Below, one piece after another: positions 11,109 through 23,000 of a stretch of DNA of 64,000 nucleotides. Under the pieces are notes generated by a model that was not told the DNA's origin, made no database searches, and saw nothing but the letters and a program-made list of their open reading frames with translations. Each line of letters opens with the position of its first letter. Positions within the stretch are counted from its first letter, which is position 1. Source of the stretch: Glandiceps talaboti (taxonomy: Eukaryota; Hemichordata; Enteropneusta; Spengelidae); contig NC_135569.1 of NCBI RefSeq assembly GCF_964340395.1, positions 18,822,457-18,886,456 of the forward strand, given 5' to 3'. Both the position numbers and the translations under genes were made by a program.

Positions 11109-12070
11109 TTAAAGTGACCATACCAGGAGTCACTATTTAAAGTGACCATACCAGGAGTCACTATTTAAAGTGACCATACCAGGAGTCACTATTTCAAGTG
11201 ACCATACCAGGAGTCGCTATTTAAAGTGACCATACCAGGAGTCACTATTTAAAGTGACCATACCAGGAGTCACTATTTCAAGTGACCATACCAGGAGTCA
11301 CTATTTAAAGTGACCATACCAGGAGTCACTATTTAAAGTGACCATACCAGGAGTCACTAATTAAAGTGACCATACCAGGAGTCACTATTTAAAGTGACCA
11401 TACCAGGAGTCACTATTTAAAGTGACCATACCAGGAGTCACTATTTAAAGTGACCATACCAGGAGTCACTATTTAAAGTGACCATACCAGGAGTCACTAT
11501 TTAAAGTGACCATACCAGGAGTCACTATTTAAAGTGACCATACCAGGAGTCACTATTTAAAGTGACCATACCAGGATTCACTATTTAAAGTGACCATACC
11601 AGGATTCACTATTTAAAGTGACCATACCAGGATTCACTATTTAAAGTGACCATACCAGGAGTCGCTATTTAAAGTGACCATACCAGGAGTCACTATTTCA
11701 AGTGACCATACCAGGAGTCACTATTTCAAGTGACCATACCAGGAGTCACTATTTCAAGTGACCATACCAGGAGTCACTATTTAAAGTGACCATACCAGGA
11801 GTCACTATTTAAAGTGACCATACCAGGAGTCGCTATTTAAAGTGACCATACCAGGAGTCGCTATTTAAAGTGACCATACCAGGAGTCACTATTTAAAGTG
11901 ACCATACCAGGAGTCGCTATTTAAAGTGACCATACCAGGAGTCGCTATTTAAAGTGACCATACCAGGAGTCACTATTTAAAGTGACCATACCAGGAGTCA
12001 CTATTTAAAGTGACCATACCAGGAGTCACTATTTAAAGTGACCATACCAGGAGTCACTATTTAAAGTGAT
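11109..12070 (+). repeat. 28-bp minisatellite, right part (about 34 copies)
   Basis: The unit is TACCAGGAGTCACTATTTAA plus AGTGACCA. It is the same satellite as 8696-8800, but nearly all right-side copies have GTCAC and GACCA where the left copies have GTGAC and GACAA. The two halves appear to have homogenised separately after the insertion. Confidence 0.95.
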
Positions 12071-12139
12071 ACGGGGAACTTGGAATATTCCCATTAGATA
12101 TATTTGTGAAGAAAAAAGCAATATAATATCATGCCCATT

Positions 12140-12826
12140 CAATGAATGCAATAAAAAACATATTACAAGAAGTTTTCAATTTCAACATTGAACATCAATT
12201 ACAAACAAACTTCATCTCACCGTAGGAAAACAGTTTAAATAACAGTGAGGAAAATGGAAATAATAACAGTAAACTTAGAACATACAAACTCATTAAATCA
12301 GATTTAAAGCTTGAACCTCCTGAACTAAGAATAATAATCAGTAAATTTAAACTAAGCGACCACAAGCTTGAAATTGAAAAAGGCCGTTACAACAAAATAC
12401 CAGCAAAAAGTAGATTATGTAAAATATACAATTCAACACAAATAGACGAAAAGACGAAGACGAAAAACACTTTGTTCTACAATGTTCCATTTATGATTTA
12501 CACAGGCAAGACCTATTTAATGAAGCATATATATATATTGATAATTTTATAAACTTACCAGAAGAACAAAAAAACAATGAACAACACAAATCTAATTATT
12601 GCACTTGGCAAATATATCAAATTAAGCAATATACAAAGAGACCACCATCTACAAAATAATTGTAATACATAATAAAATATACATCTCCATAAATCTGTCT
12701 AATTACCATACATTATTTTTCTCTTTCTTTTCATTAAATATTATTTTCCTTTTATGTTTTGTACCATTAACAACTTCCCAGGGTTTTGTTAGATGTACTC
12801 AAATAAATAAATAAATAAATAAACTA
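12140..12826 (+). pseudogene. Non-LTR retrotransposon ORF2 C-terminus, broken
   Basis: Two frames together give a reverse-transcriptase C-terminal region. The first reads SDFKLEPPELRIIISKFKLS then HKLEIEKGRYN, IPAKSRLCKIY. After a one-base shift near 12455 it reads DEDEKHFVLQCSIYDLHRQ and ends at TAA near 12658. The order 'LEIERGRY ... ICKxC ... EDExHFLxxCPxY' is standard for LINE ORF2 tails. An in-frame TAG near 12225 also breaks it. The 3' UTR ends in an AAAT microsatellite (about 12802-12826). It lies immediately after the 28-bp array. It is an inactive copy and I do not reconstruct it. Confidence 0.8.
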
Positions 12827-13077
12827 TGTCAAGAAACTCTAGCCCAGAGTCTATAAGTCTAGGTAGGCTTCATGTATATCATTGCCTGATCTGAATATGA
12901 ATGAATCTGTGTTGGTAAACAGAATCAGCCAATCACAAAAGTATATACATGTGATGGACTTGGATGTATCAGTGGAGGGTTGAAACATCGCTTCATGAAA
13001 GATAAATAGGCTATGAGTCTGGCATACCTTGTGTACACTACATTTATCCATGCAACAATTACCTTGGATCTTCACAG
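12827..13077 (+). other. Upstream intron end of the homeobox gene
   Basis: Presumed intron sequence ending in the acceptor TTCACAG at 13071-13077. No upstream exon is recognisable between here and the left edge. Confidence 0.5.
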
Positions 13078-13267
13078 GTATTGCATCCAGATCAAGAATA
13101 CACACAGTCAGTAGCTACCCATCCCATCGCCATGACAACCATGCCATCCATGCCAACACTACCAACCACTCATTGCCAGTCCATGACATTTCCTTCCCCA
13201 CCATGGGATGTGATCCCACCTGTGTCTTCATCCTACCATCAAGTTTCTCAATTCAGTCCAACACATG
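13078..13267 (+). CDS. Paired-class homeobox gene, penultimate visible coding exon
   Basis: Exon between acceptor TTCACAG and donor GTGAGT (13268), reading in phase 0 from GTA and leaving one base for the next exon. It encodes about 63 residues, rich in Pro, Ser, Thr and Met (VLHPDQEYTQSVATHP, then several Met-Pro and Pro-Pro steps, then YHQVSQFSPTH). It has no domain of its own. This low-complexity, transactivation-like composition is usual between the homeodomain and the OAR motif of paired-class factors. Its assignment rests on exact phase compatibility with the OAR exon at 15161. The homeodomain exons should lie further left, outside the recognisable part of the window. Confidence 0.7.
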
Positions 13268-15160
13268 GTGAGTCAAAACTTTTCAAACAGTCCATTTACC
13301 CACGATTCAAGAAGCCCCACTTATCTAAATGTCAACACTTGGTGGCGCTATTCACATGAACAGAAGCCACTTTCATGATTACTAGTTGATGATTAATAGC
13401 TTTAATAGTTTTTTTTCTACCCATAATATATAAACAAGATCCTCTGTGTGATTTTAATATGCGTATCTCTCTCTGACTTTGCTGTGAAAGAAATCTTTGT
13501 CTTTATCTACTGACTGCTAATTTTTTGACTCGGTGTACAGTTGTAAATATTATCATTATTGCAGGCTTGGCAACAAATTCCTCAGAAGTGGAAATCTTTA
13601 GCTGCTTTTAGTTGTAATTGTTATATTTTTCAAATAAATTATTGAGTCTTGCAACAGGCAAGAGTTATAATCGTGTAACATTTTCTAAAGTCATCTTTTA
13701 ATATTATATTATTATAGTTGTGTACTCTTTGCTTGTAACCACAAAATGGACAACATGCTTCTTTCAGAATGTGGAAAAACAAAAGAAAGCCAATCACTTG
13801 ATGGAACTCAAAAAAAAGCAATACATAAAAATGATAGATTTATTATATTAAAGAGTGGTAATCCAATAAATTTTAGTAGTGATGGTAGAATTTCAATGGC
13901 GTGACCAAGATTCTACTCTAAACTGATAAAGTTGAAAGTTTGTCCAGAAAACTTTTCAGATATATGTATATACCGGAGTTTTCCGAAAACAAGCCCATCC
14001 GTAAAGTCGCCCATGGGCAATTATTTGGCGAGTGGGCATCTATTTGGTTTTTCAGATTCACTACGGCAAGAATTTTGCCTTGTTATATTGGTAACATTAG
14101 TTTTTATTTAGTTCGAATGTTCAGTTGAAAAAACCATAAACTTAGAGTGCCAATAAAAAATGGACGTTTTTTCCACGAGAAGAATGTGACCGTGAAGGTA
14201 GGTACGGACACTTTTGTGCTGACACCGATCATCAAGCCGGCAGATGACTCGGGATGATCCGCAGACGTCACTGTCAATGACACACTGCATCTAAAATAGG
14301 TCAGGGTAATTTGCATGTTACGTTACGAGTGGGCACACAAAGTGAATTTAACATCAAGTGAGAGTTGATGTAATGTGTAATGTCATGTATAAATGAGTTC
14401 ATGGAGATTTACAGCATGGATTGAGTGGGGATGGTTTGTTTGGTAGTTTTTTGTCTCCAAGGGAAAAAATACTTTTAATTTCCCAATCATAAAACGATAG
14501 TACAGTGATGACAGACAACAAAATGCTGGCCGGTGGCTCGGTAATGGTAGTTCTCTTTTTGGAGTATGTGGTGGCCCTGAAAAGGGCCGTTTGGTTTGGG
14601 TTTCAACATGTTAAATCTGAGGGTACCACACTTACTCGGTAATAGTGTAGTCAAGTGCAGTACAACGGAGGATTTTTCGTACTGTGACTTCTTTACTCTC
14701 GGATAGGTAAAACCCAAGATTGCTAATCTGGGCAATACCTACTCTGCGAGAGTGGACGAATGCATTTTTTTTGGCTTGATTAAAACACTGCCAAATAATC
14801 GCCCTGGGCTTCTATTTAGTTCCGCTGTTGTGGTTCCGAATTTGCCGATTTTCCGAATAGTGGCCCAGGGCTAGTTTTCGGAAAACTCCGGTATATATAT
14901 ACAAAAATGTAGCTTTTTGTGAAAAGATTTTTTGTAAATCATTCCTTCATTCATTAACAATCATAGATGATATGTGATGTGATTTTTATTATAAATTCTC
15001 ATAGAGACAAAGGATGAAATTAAAAGACAACTCATTTGTGCATTTAAAAAATAAAGTCCTTATGGTTGAGCTTTAGCTATAGCTCAAATTTAGAATTTAA
15101 GAACAAACTTTATTTAATACTAGTTTTCAAAAATTACAATCCATGTTTTTAACATTCTAG
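13268..15160 (+). other. Intron of the homeobox gene
   Basis: A 1893-bp intron with a GTGAGT donor and a TTCTAG acceptor. It contains the 919-bp inverted-repeat element at 13973-14891; the rest is AT-rich with no recognised feature. Confidence 0.65.
13973..14891. mobile_element. TA-flanked inverted-repeat DNA element, 919 bp
   Basis: The left end TACCGGAGTTTTCCGAAAAC plus AAGCCC (13971-13996) is mirrored by GGGCTAGTTTTCGGAAAAC plus TCCGGTA at the right end (14866-14893). A second block, ATTATTTGGC near 14020, is mirrored by its complement near 14790. The ends sit in TATA sequence, fitting a TA target duplication as in Tc1/mariner-like elements. No transposase frame is present, so it is probably a MITE-like non-autonomous element. 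Confidence 0.7.
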
Positions 15161-15267
15161 GGAATGGACCGACAGAATTGACAACATCAGCAACTGGTAT
15201 TGCTACATTACGAATGAAGTCACGTGAACATTCAGCAGCACTTGGTTTGTCTATGCAAGCAGACTAA
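15161..15267 (+). CDS. Paired-class homeobox gene, terminal coding exon with OAR motif
   Basis: Acceptor TTCTAG then 107 bp to TAA at 15265-15267. The protein end reads GNGPTELTTSATGIATLRMK followed by SREHSAALGLSMQAD. GIATLRMKSREHSAALG matches the OAR (aristaless/otp/rax) motif, consensus SIAxLRxKAxEHxxAL, found near the C-terminus of many paired-class homeodomain transcription factors, where it modulates transactivation. The LRMK-REHS core is closest in my memory to Drgx and Alx, and the ALGL ending recalls Shox, so the orthology group is unresolved. Nuclear DNA-binding regulator by family. The splice phase with 13078-13267 is exact. Confidence 0.75.
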
Positions 15268-15724
15268 ATAAGATGTTGAATGAGAGATCTTGTGTTTGGT
15301 GTATGCTAATATATCCTATCATATCATTGTTAGAGCTACCACAGAGTGCCTAGATTTAAAGACACCATGAACAGCTATCATTGTTATGGTTACCACAGAG
15401 TACCTAGATAAGACACCATGACCTGGTCACTGTTGTAGCAGTCATGGTGACTGTGGTCACTGCAAGTAAACTTGTATGATTGACATGTACAATATAAATT
15501 GATATCCTAATATAACAACCATTTGTACTGTTGTTTGTACCAGTTCACTTTGCCATGATGTAAACAATAAATGTTTAATAAGTAGAAGGCATGAAACTTT
15601 GGAAATATCAATCTGTATCTTTGTTATTGAACTTATTAACAGTTTATTAGGTATTGATTAAGTTATTGTTTCTTTTTTCTCAGTCTCAATAGGTAAAGCA
15701 GGTAAGGGTCATGTATGGATGCAT
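15268..15724 (+). other. 3' UTR and downstream flank of the homeobox gene
   Basis: Non-coding sequence after the stop, containing a duplicated block with CATTGTTA and ACCACAGAGT(G/A)CCTAGAT near 15330-15415. The transcript probably ends about 10-30 bp beyond the AATAAA at 15566. Confidence 0.5.
15566..15571 (+). terminator. Candidate polyadenylation signal
   Basis: AATAAA about 300 bp after the homeobox stop codon, followed by a T-rich segment. Position and sequence fit a 3' UTR end; not proven. Confidence 0.5.
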
Positions 15725-15801
15725 CAGATAGTAGCTACAAGTTTAGATAGTAGCTACAAGTTTAGATAGTAGCTACAAGTTCAGATAGTAGCTACAAGTT
15801 T
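15725..15801 (+). repeat. 19-bp unit, four copies
   Basis: Units of AGATAGTAGCTACAAGTTT in tandem, with one TTT/TTC change. Confidence 0.9.
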
Positions 15802-15917
15802 CTGGTCTTCAAGGAGAGATCACTATAATACCCAGTTTATGTTTTCAATGTCTTAAGTTTACTTTTAGAATTAAACTTTGATTACTTGTTCAAATTATAA
15901 AATTATAATAGTTTTTT

Positions 15918-17955
15918 CAAATTCATTATCTCTTTCCCCTCCCCTATCAAATTCATTATCTCTTTCCCCTCCCCTATCAAATTCATTATCTCTTTCCCCT
16001 CCCCTATCAAATTCATTATCTCTTTCCCCTCCCCTATCAAATTCATTATCTCTTTCCCCTCCCGTATCAAATTCATTATCTCTTTCCCCTCCCGTATCAA
16101 ATTCATTATCTCTTTCCCCTCCCTATCAAATTCATTATCTCTTTCCCCTCCCCTATCAAATTCATTATCTCTTTCCCCTCCCCTATCAAATTCATTATCT
16201 CTTTCCCCTCCCCTATCAAATTCATTATCTCTTTCCCCTCCCGTATCAAATTCATTATCTCTTTCCCCTCCCCTATCAAATTCATTATCTCTTTCCCCTC
16301 CCCTATCAAATTCATTATCTCTTTCCCCTCCCATATCAAATTCATTATCTCTTTCCCCTCCCCTATCAAATTCATTATCTCTTTCCCCTCCCCTATCAAA
16401 TTCATTATCTCTTTCCCCTCCCCTATCAAATTCATTATCTCTTTCCCCTCCCATATCAAATTCATTATCTCTTTCCCCTCCCCAGTCAAATTCATTATCT
16501 CTTTCCCCTCCCGTATCAAATTCATTATCTCTTTCCCCTCCCGTATCAAATTCATTATCTCTTTCCCCTCCCGTATCAAATTCATTATCTCTTTCCCCTC
16601 CCGTATCAAATTCATTATCTCTTTCCCCTCCCCTATCAAATTCATTATCTCTTTCCCCTCCCGTATCAAATTCATTATCTCTTTCCCCTCCCATATCAAA
16701 TTCATTATCTCTTTCCCCTCCCCTATCAAATTCATTTTCTCTTTCCCCTCCCGTATCAAATTCATTATCTCTTTCCCCTCCCTATCAAATTCATTATCTC
16801 TTTCCCCTCCCCTATCAAATTCATTATCTCTTTCCCCTCCCCTATCAAATTCATTATCTCTTTCCCCTCCCCTATCAAATTCATTATCTCTTTCCCCTCC
16901 CATATCAAATTCATTATCTCTTTCCCCTCCCCTATCAAATTCATTATCTCTTTCCCCTCCCCTATCAAATTCATTATCTCTTTCCCCTCCCCTATCAAAT
17001 TCATTATCTCTTTCCCCTCCCATATCAAATTCATTATCTCTTTCCCCTCCCCTATCAAATTCATTATCTCTTTCCCCTCCCCTATCAAATTCATTATCTC
17101 TTTCCCCTCCCCTATCAAATTCATTATCTCTTTCCCCTCCCCTATCAAATTCATTTTCTCTTTCCCCTCCCGTATCAAATTCATTATCTCTTTCCCCTCC
17201 CCTATCAAATTCATTTTCTCTTTCCCCTCCCCTATCAAATTCATTTTCTCTTTCCCCTCCCCTATCAAATTCATTTTCTCTTTCCCCTCCCCTATCAAAT
17301 TCATTTTCTCTTTCCCCTCCCCTATCAAATTCATTATCTCTTTCCCCTCCCATATCAAATTCATTATCTCTTTCCCCTCCCCTATCAAATTCATTATCTC
17401 TTTCCCCTCCCCTATCAAATTCATTATCTCTTTCCCCTCCCCTATCAAATTCATTATCTCTTTCCCCTCCCATATCAAATTCATTATCTCTTTCCCCTCC
17501 CCTATCAAATTCATTATCTCTTTCCCCTCCCCTATCAAATTCATTATCTCTTTCCCCTCCCGTATCAAATTCATTATCTCTTTCCCCTCCCCTATCAAAT
17601 TCATTATCTCTTTCCCCTCCCGTATCAAATTCATTATCTCTTTCCCCTCCCCTATCAAATTCATTTTCTCTTTCCCCTACCCTATCAAATTCATTATCTC
17701 TTTCCCCTCCCGTATCAAATTCATTATCTCTTTCCCCTACCCTATCAAATTCATTATCTCTTTCCCCTCCCCTATCAAATTCATCATCTCTTTCCCCTCC
17801 CCTATCAAATTCATTTTCTCTTTCCCCTACCCTATCAAATTCATTATCTCTTTCCCCTCCCCTATCAAATTCATTATCTCTTTCCCCTCCCCTATCAAAT
17901 TCATTATCTCTTTCCCCTCCCGTATCAAATTCATTTTCTCTTTCCCCTCCCCTAT
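15918..17955 (+). repeat. 30-bp minisatellite, about 68 copies
   Basis: The unit is CAAATTCATTATCTCTTTCC plus CCTCCCCTAT. The base before the final TAT varies among C, G and A, and some copies read ATTTTCTC. Two units near 16113 and 16782 lack one C. Because 30 is a multiple of 3, frames on both strands stay open for hundreds of codons; these are artefacts of the period. One strand is strongly pyrimidine-rich. Confidence 0.97.
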
Positions 17956-20092
17956 TTATTTTAACATAATAAAAGCATAATTTCGCTCTCAATACTGTCC
18001 TTGACAAAATTATAAACTGTCAAACATTCCAGGGTAAGATTTATAATATGGCAGATTCCATGGCATTTCATCAACATGCAATATTAGCTTAGATATCATT
18101 TTCATTCAAACTCAGCAGTGGAAAAGTGAGATACTTGGACCACTACATATTATCTATCATATTAACACAAATGTGACTTCAAACTTTGATCCTGAGTGTC
18201 ACAAAGCTAACTACCACCGTATATACTGCCAGATTTGAAGTGCCATGGAGACTACAAAGACATCTATAGAGTTTGTTACTACTACAAATACTACAGTCTG
18301 GATCTAAAATAACCTTGTATGTCATGTGACATTATGATAAAGACAAAAGATTACATAGTTTGGACACTAGGAATGCTATTTAGAAAGTGTTGGTGTGAAG
18401 GCCACAACAGCCGAGTCCAATAGGCTATCATTATGAAATCTCTAGCTCTCTGATGTCAATTGTCATTGATGACATTGTCAGCCAGTCTTAACATTTCACT
18501 GCATTTATTTTAAATCATGTAATTTTTAGGATTTTGTTAGGCCTAATGACTAACTTACAATTTTGTACACCATGAACAGTATTGAACCCTAAGTGATCCT
18601 TATTGGGAACTGACATGTTATACAACATTTATCTTTGCAAACTTATCACAATGTATAGTGTAAATAAACCATTCTGTTTATAATGATAGCGACAATGATA
18701 AGAACTGAAACAGAAAGCTCCAACAAATATTTACCCATCGGTAAATGTTTAGATATATTTATTTTACACATAGATCATATCCGAATGGGGGAAAAACAGA
18801 GAAAAGTTCTCATGCCAAGCAATGCTATCATACAATAATTATATGAAAATAAAGTATTTTTGAAGTCTCCAGGTGACATAACAGTTATTGTTTGGTATGT
18901 TTAGGATACTTGTACTCTGTACAGTATCAAGTACTTATTTGTATGGGATACCATATACAGTCACCCTTGTGCACAGACTGAAAGATGCAACCCAAGGTCA
19001 TCTTAAAGTGGCTTAAAGTGTGAATGAGGATTGGGCTATTTATTTTGGATTTTTAATTTACAAAACAATTTTATCATGGCTTCCTAATTGCAAAATTAAT
19101 GTAAACAACATATGCCATTAGTCCTTGTTTGTACCTCATTAAATGGCAAAAGATTAATAAATGTGTAAAATGTTTGTTATTGTATGTAAAACGTTTTTAC
19201 ATATTTTTAGTGTTTTCCAATGTACTGAGTCTTCAAATACAGACTCAGTTAGTGTTGTTTCACATTGATTTTTTAATTAGGAAGCCATGATAAAAAAATT
19301 CTATAAAATTAAAATCCAAAATAAATACTAAATCTCCATCACCATATGGGCACTTAGAAAACACAGACAATAGTACAATGTGTTCCATTATTCAATGAGA
19401 AAATATGGTCAGACTTGTGACATTGAGACATAGTCAAGGGTATATGGGTCCCTAATCTGTGACTTGAATTTTTTCTGCATAGTGTGATCCATAGAGAATT
19501 GTTTTTAGTTGTATAAGGTACCTATCACCCAACAGTATGATAGAATGAAAAACTTTCTAATCTTTGAACAAAACATTAAAATTTGAGCAAAAAACCTGTG
19601 ATTTTAAAATTGTATACAACTACTGTTTAACTCTCCACTTCAAATTTGATCAGCTTCATATTTAAAGACTCAAAAATGGAAAATAAGAAGAAAAAACTTT
19701 AAAAATTTTATCATGAAATTTTTCATACCTGTAACCTGAATTTCCAGAAAATTAAATAAAAAACTGTTGCACTATCACTCTAATTTCAAACACATAATAT
19801 TTTGAAACAGGGTAGAAGAACTCCTTTTAAAACTCTTTTTGAAAGTTTACCTTACAGTTCTAAAAACTTTTTTAACATGTACTTATTAAAACTTTGAAAT
19901 GTTTTTAAACAAGTAAATATTATATCTTAACAAGTTATGCATCTCAACTTTGTTAACAAGTGGCTGCATTTTTTTAAAGAAATGGATTTTTCTGAGAGTT
20001 TGAGAAGTTTATATATATAGAAAAAAGAGAGGAAAAGTTTAAAGTTGGTTTTATAAGCCATATTCACATATTACTTCATTGATGAGAAAGGG
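17956..20092. other. Non-genic sequence with one palindromic element
   Basis: AT-rich DNA with no supported exon. It contains the inverted-repeat element at about 19012-19345; the stretch 19346-20092 holds nothing recognised. Confidence 0.5.
19012..19345. mobile_element. Palindromic MITE-like element, about 330 bp
   Basis: The left arm contains TATTTATTTTGGATTTTTAA (about 19040) and ATCATGGCTTCCTAATT (about 19073). The right arm carries the complements AATTAGGAAGCCATGAT (about 19276) and AAAATCCAAAATAAATA (about 19311). Arms are roughly 90 bp with a central loop. No coding content. Confidence 0.65.
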
Positions 20093-23000
20093 GATATAGT
20101 CTATGTAGTTGTCAGCTATTCTTACCATGGTGATATAGTCTATGTAGTTGTCAGCTATTCTTACCATGGTGATATAGTCTATGTAGTTGTCAGCTATTCT
20201 TACCATGGGGATATAGTCTATGTAGTTGTCAGCTATTCTTACCATGGTGATATAGTCTATGTAGTTGTCAGCTATCCTTACCATGGTGATATAGTCTATG
20301 TAGTTGTCAGCTATTCTTACCATGGGGATATAGTCTATGTAGTTGTCAGCTATTCTTACCATGGTGATATAGTCTATGTAGTTGTCAGCTATTCTTACCA
20401 TGGTGATATAGTCTATGTAGTTGTCAGCTATTCTTACCATGGTGATATAGTCTATGTAGTTGTCAGCTATCCTTACCATGGTGATATAGTCTATGTAGTT
20501 GTCAGCTATCCTTACCATGGTGATATAGTCTATGTAGTTGTCAGCTATTCTTACCATGGTGATATAGTCTATGTAGTTGTCTGCTATTCTTACCATGGTG
20601 ATATAGTCTATGTAGTTGTCAGCTATTCTTACCATGGTGATATAGTCTGTGTAGTTGTCAGCTATTCTTACCATGGTGATATAGTCTATGTAGTTGTCAG
20701 CTATTCTTACCATGGTGATATAGTCTATGTAGTTGTCAGCTATTCTTACCATGGTGATATAGTCTATGTAGTTGTCAGCTATTCTTACCATGGTGATATA
20801 GTCTATGTAGTTGTCAGCTATCCTTACCATGGTGATATAGTCTATGTAGTTGTCTGCTATTCTTACCATGGTGATATAGTCTATGTAGTTGTCAGCTATT
20901 CTTACCATGGTGATATAGTCTATGTAGTTGTCAGCTATTCTTACCATGGTGATATAGTCTATGTAGTTGTCAGCTATTCTTACCATGGTGATATAGTCTA
21001 TGTAGTTGTCAGCTATTCTTACCATGGTGATATAGTCTATGTAGTTGTCAGCTATCCTTACCATGGTGATATAGTCTATGTAGTTGTCAGCTATTCTTAC
21101 CATGGTGATATAGTCTATGTAGTTGTCAGCTATTCTTACCATGGTGATATAGTCTATGTAGTTGTCAGCTATTCTTACCATGGTGATATAGTCTATGTAG
21201 TTGTCAGCTATTCTTACCATGGTGATATAGTCTATGTAGTTGTCAGCTATCCTTACCATGGTGATATAGTCTATGTAGTTGTCAGCTATTCTTACCATGG
21301 TGATATAGTCTATGTAGTTGTCAGCTATTCTTACCATGGGGATATAGTCTATGTAGTTGTCAGCTATCCTTACCATGGTGATATAGTCTATGTAGTTGTC
21401 AGCTATTCTTACCATGGGGATATAGTCTATGTAGTTGTCAGCTATTCTTACCATGGGGATATAGTCTATGTAGTTGTCAGCTATTCTTACCATGGTGATA
21501 TAGTCTATGTAGTTGTCAGCTATCCTTACCATGGTGATATAGTCTATGTAGTTGTCAGCTATTCTTACCATGGTGATATAGCCTATGTAGTTGTCAGCTA
21601 TCCTTACCATGGTGATATAGTCTATGTAGTTGTCAGCTATTCTTACCATGGTGATATAGTCTATGTAGTTGTCAGCTATTCTTACCATGGTGATATAGTC
21701 TATGTAGTTGTCAGCTATTCTTACCATGGTGATATAGTCTATGTAGTTGTCAGCTATTCTTACCATGGTGATATAGTCTATGTAGTTGTCAGCTATTCTT
21801 ACCATGGTGATATAGTCTATGTAGTTGTCAGCTATTCTTACCATGGGGATATAGTCTATGTCAGCTATTCTTACCATGGGGATATAGTCTATGTAGTTGT
21901 CAGCTATTCTTACCATGGGGATATAGTCTATGTAGTTGTCAGCTATTCTTACCATGGTGATATAGTCTATGTAGTTGTCAGCTATTCTTACCATGGTGAT
22001 ATAGTGTATGTAGTTGTCAGCTATTCTTACCATGGTGATATAGTCTATGTAGTTGTCAGCTATTCTTACCATGGTGATATAGTCTATGTAGTTGTCAGCT
22101 ATTCTTACCATGGTGATATAGTCTATGTAGTTGTCAGCTATTCTTACCATGGTGATATAGTCTATGTAGTTGTCAGCTATTCTTACCATGGTGATATAGT
22201 CTATGTAGTTGTCAGCTATTCTTACCATGGTGATATAGTCTGTGTAGTTGTCAGCTATTCTTACCATGGTGATATAGTCTATGTAGTTGTCAGCTATTCT
22301 TACCATGGTGATATAGTCTATGTAGTTGTCAGCTATTCTTACCATGGGGATATAGTCTATGTAGTTGTCAGCTATTCTTACCATGGTGATATAGTCTATG
22401 TAGTTGTCAGCTATTCTTACCATGGTGATATAGTCTATGTAGTTGTCGGCTATTCTTACCATGGTGATATAGTCTATGTAGTTGTCAGCTATTCTTACCA
22501 TGGTGATATAGTCTATGTAGTTGTCAGCTATTCTTACCATGGTGATATAGTCTATGTAGTTGTCAGCTATTCTTACCATGGTGATATAGTCTATGTAGCT
22601 GTCAGCTATTCTTACCATGGTGATATAGTCTATGTAGTTGTCAGCTATTCTTACCATGGTGATATAGTCTATGTAGTTGTCAGCTATTCTTACCATGGGG
22701 ATATAGTCTATGTAGTTGTCAGCTATCCTTACCATGGTGATATAGTCTATGTAGTTGTCTGCTATTCTTACCATGGTGATATAGTCTATGTAGTTGTCAG
22801 CTATCCTTACCATGGTGATATAGTCTATGTAGTTGTCAGCTATTCTTACCATGGGGATATAGTCTATGTAGTTGTCAGCTATCCTTACCATGGTGATATA
22901 GTCTATGTAGTTGTCTGCTATTCTTACCATGGTGATATAGTCTATGTAGTTATCAGCTATCCTTACCATGGTGATATAGTCTATGTAGTTGTCTGCTATT

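Noticed and set aside
15878-18007. Open frames of 700, 633, 299 and 263 codons
   Set aside because: Shadows of the 30-bp satellite; frames switch where single-base deletions occur.
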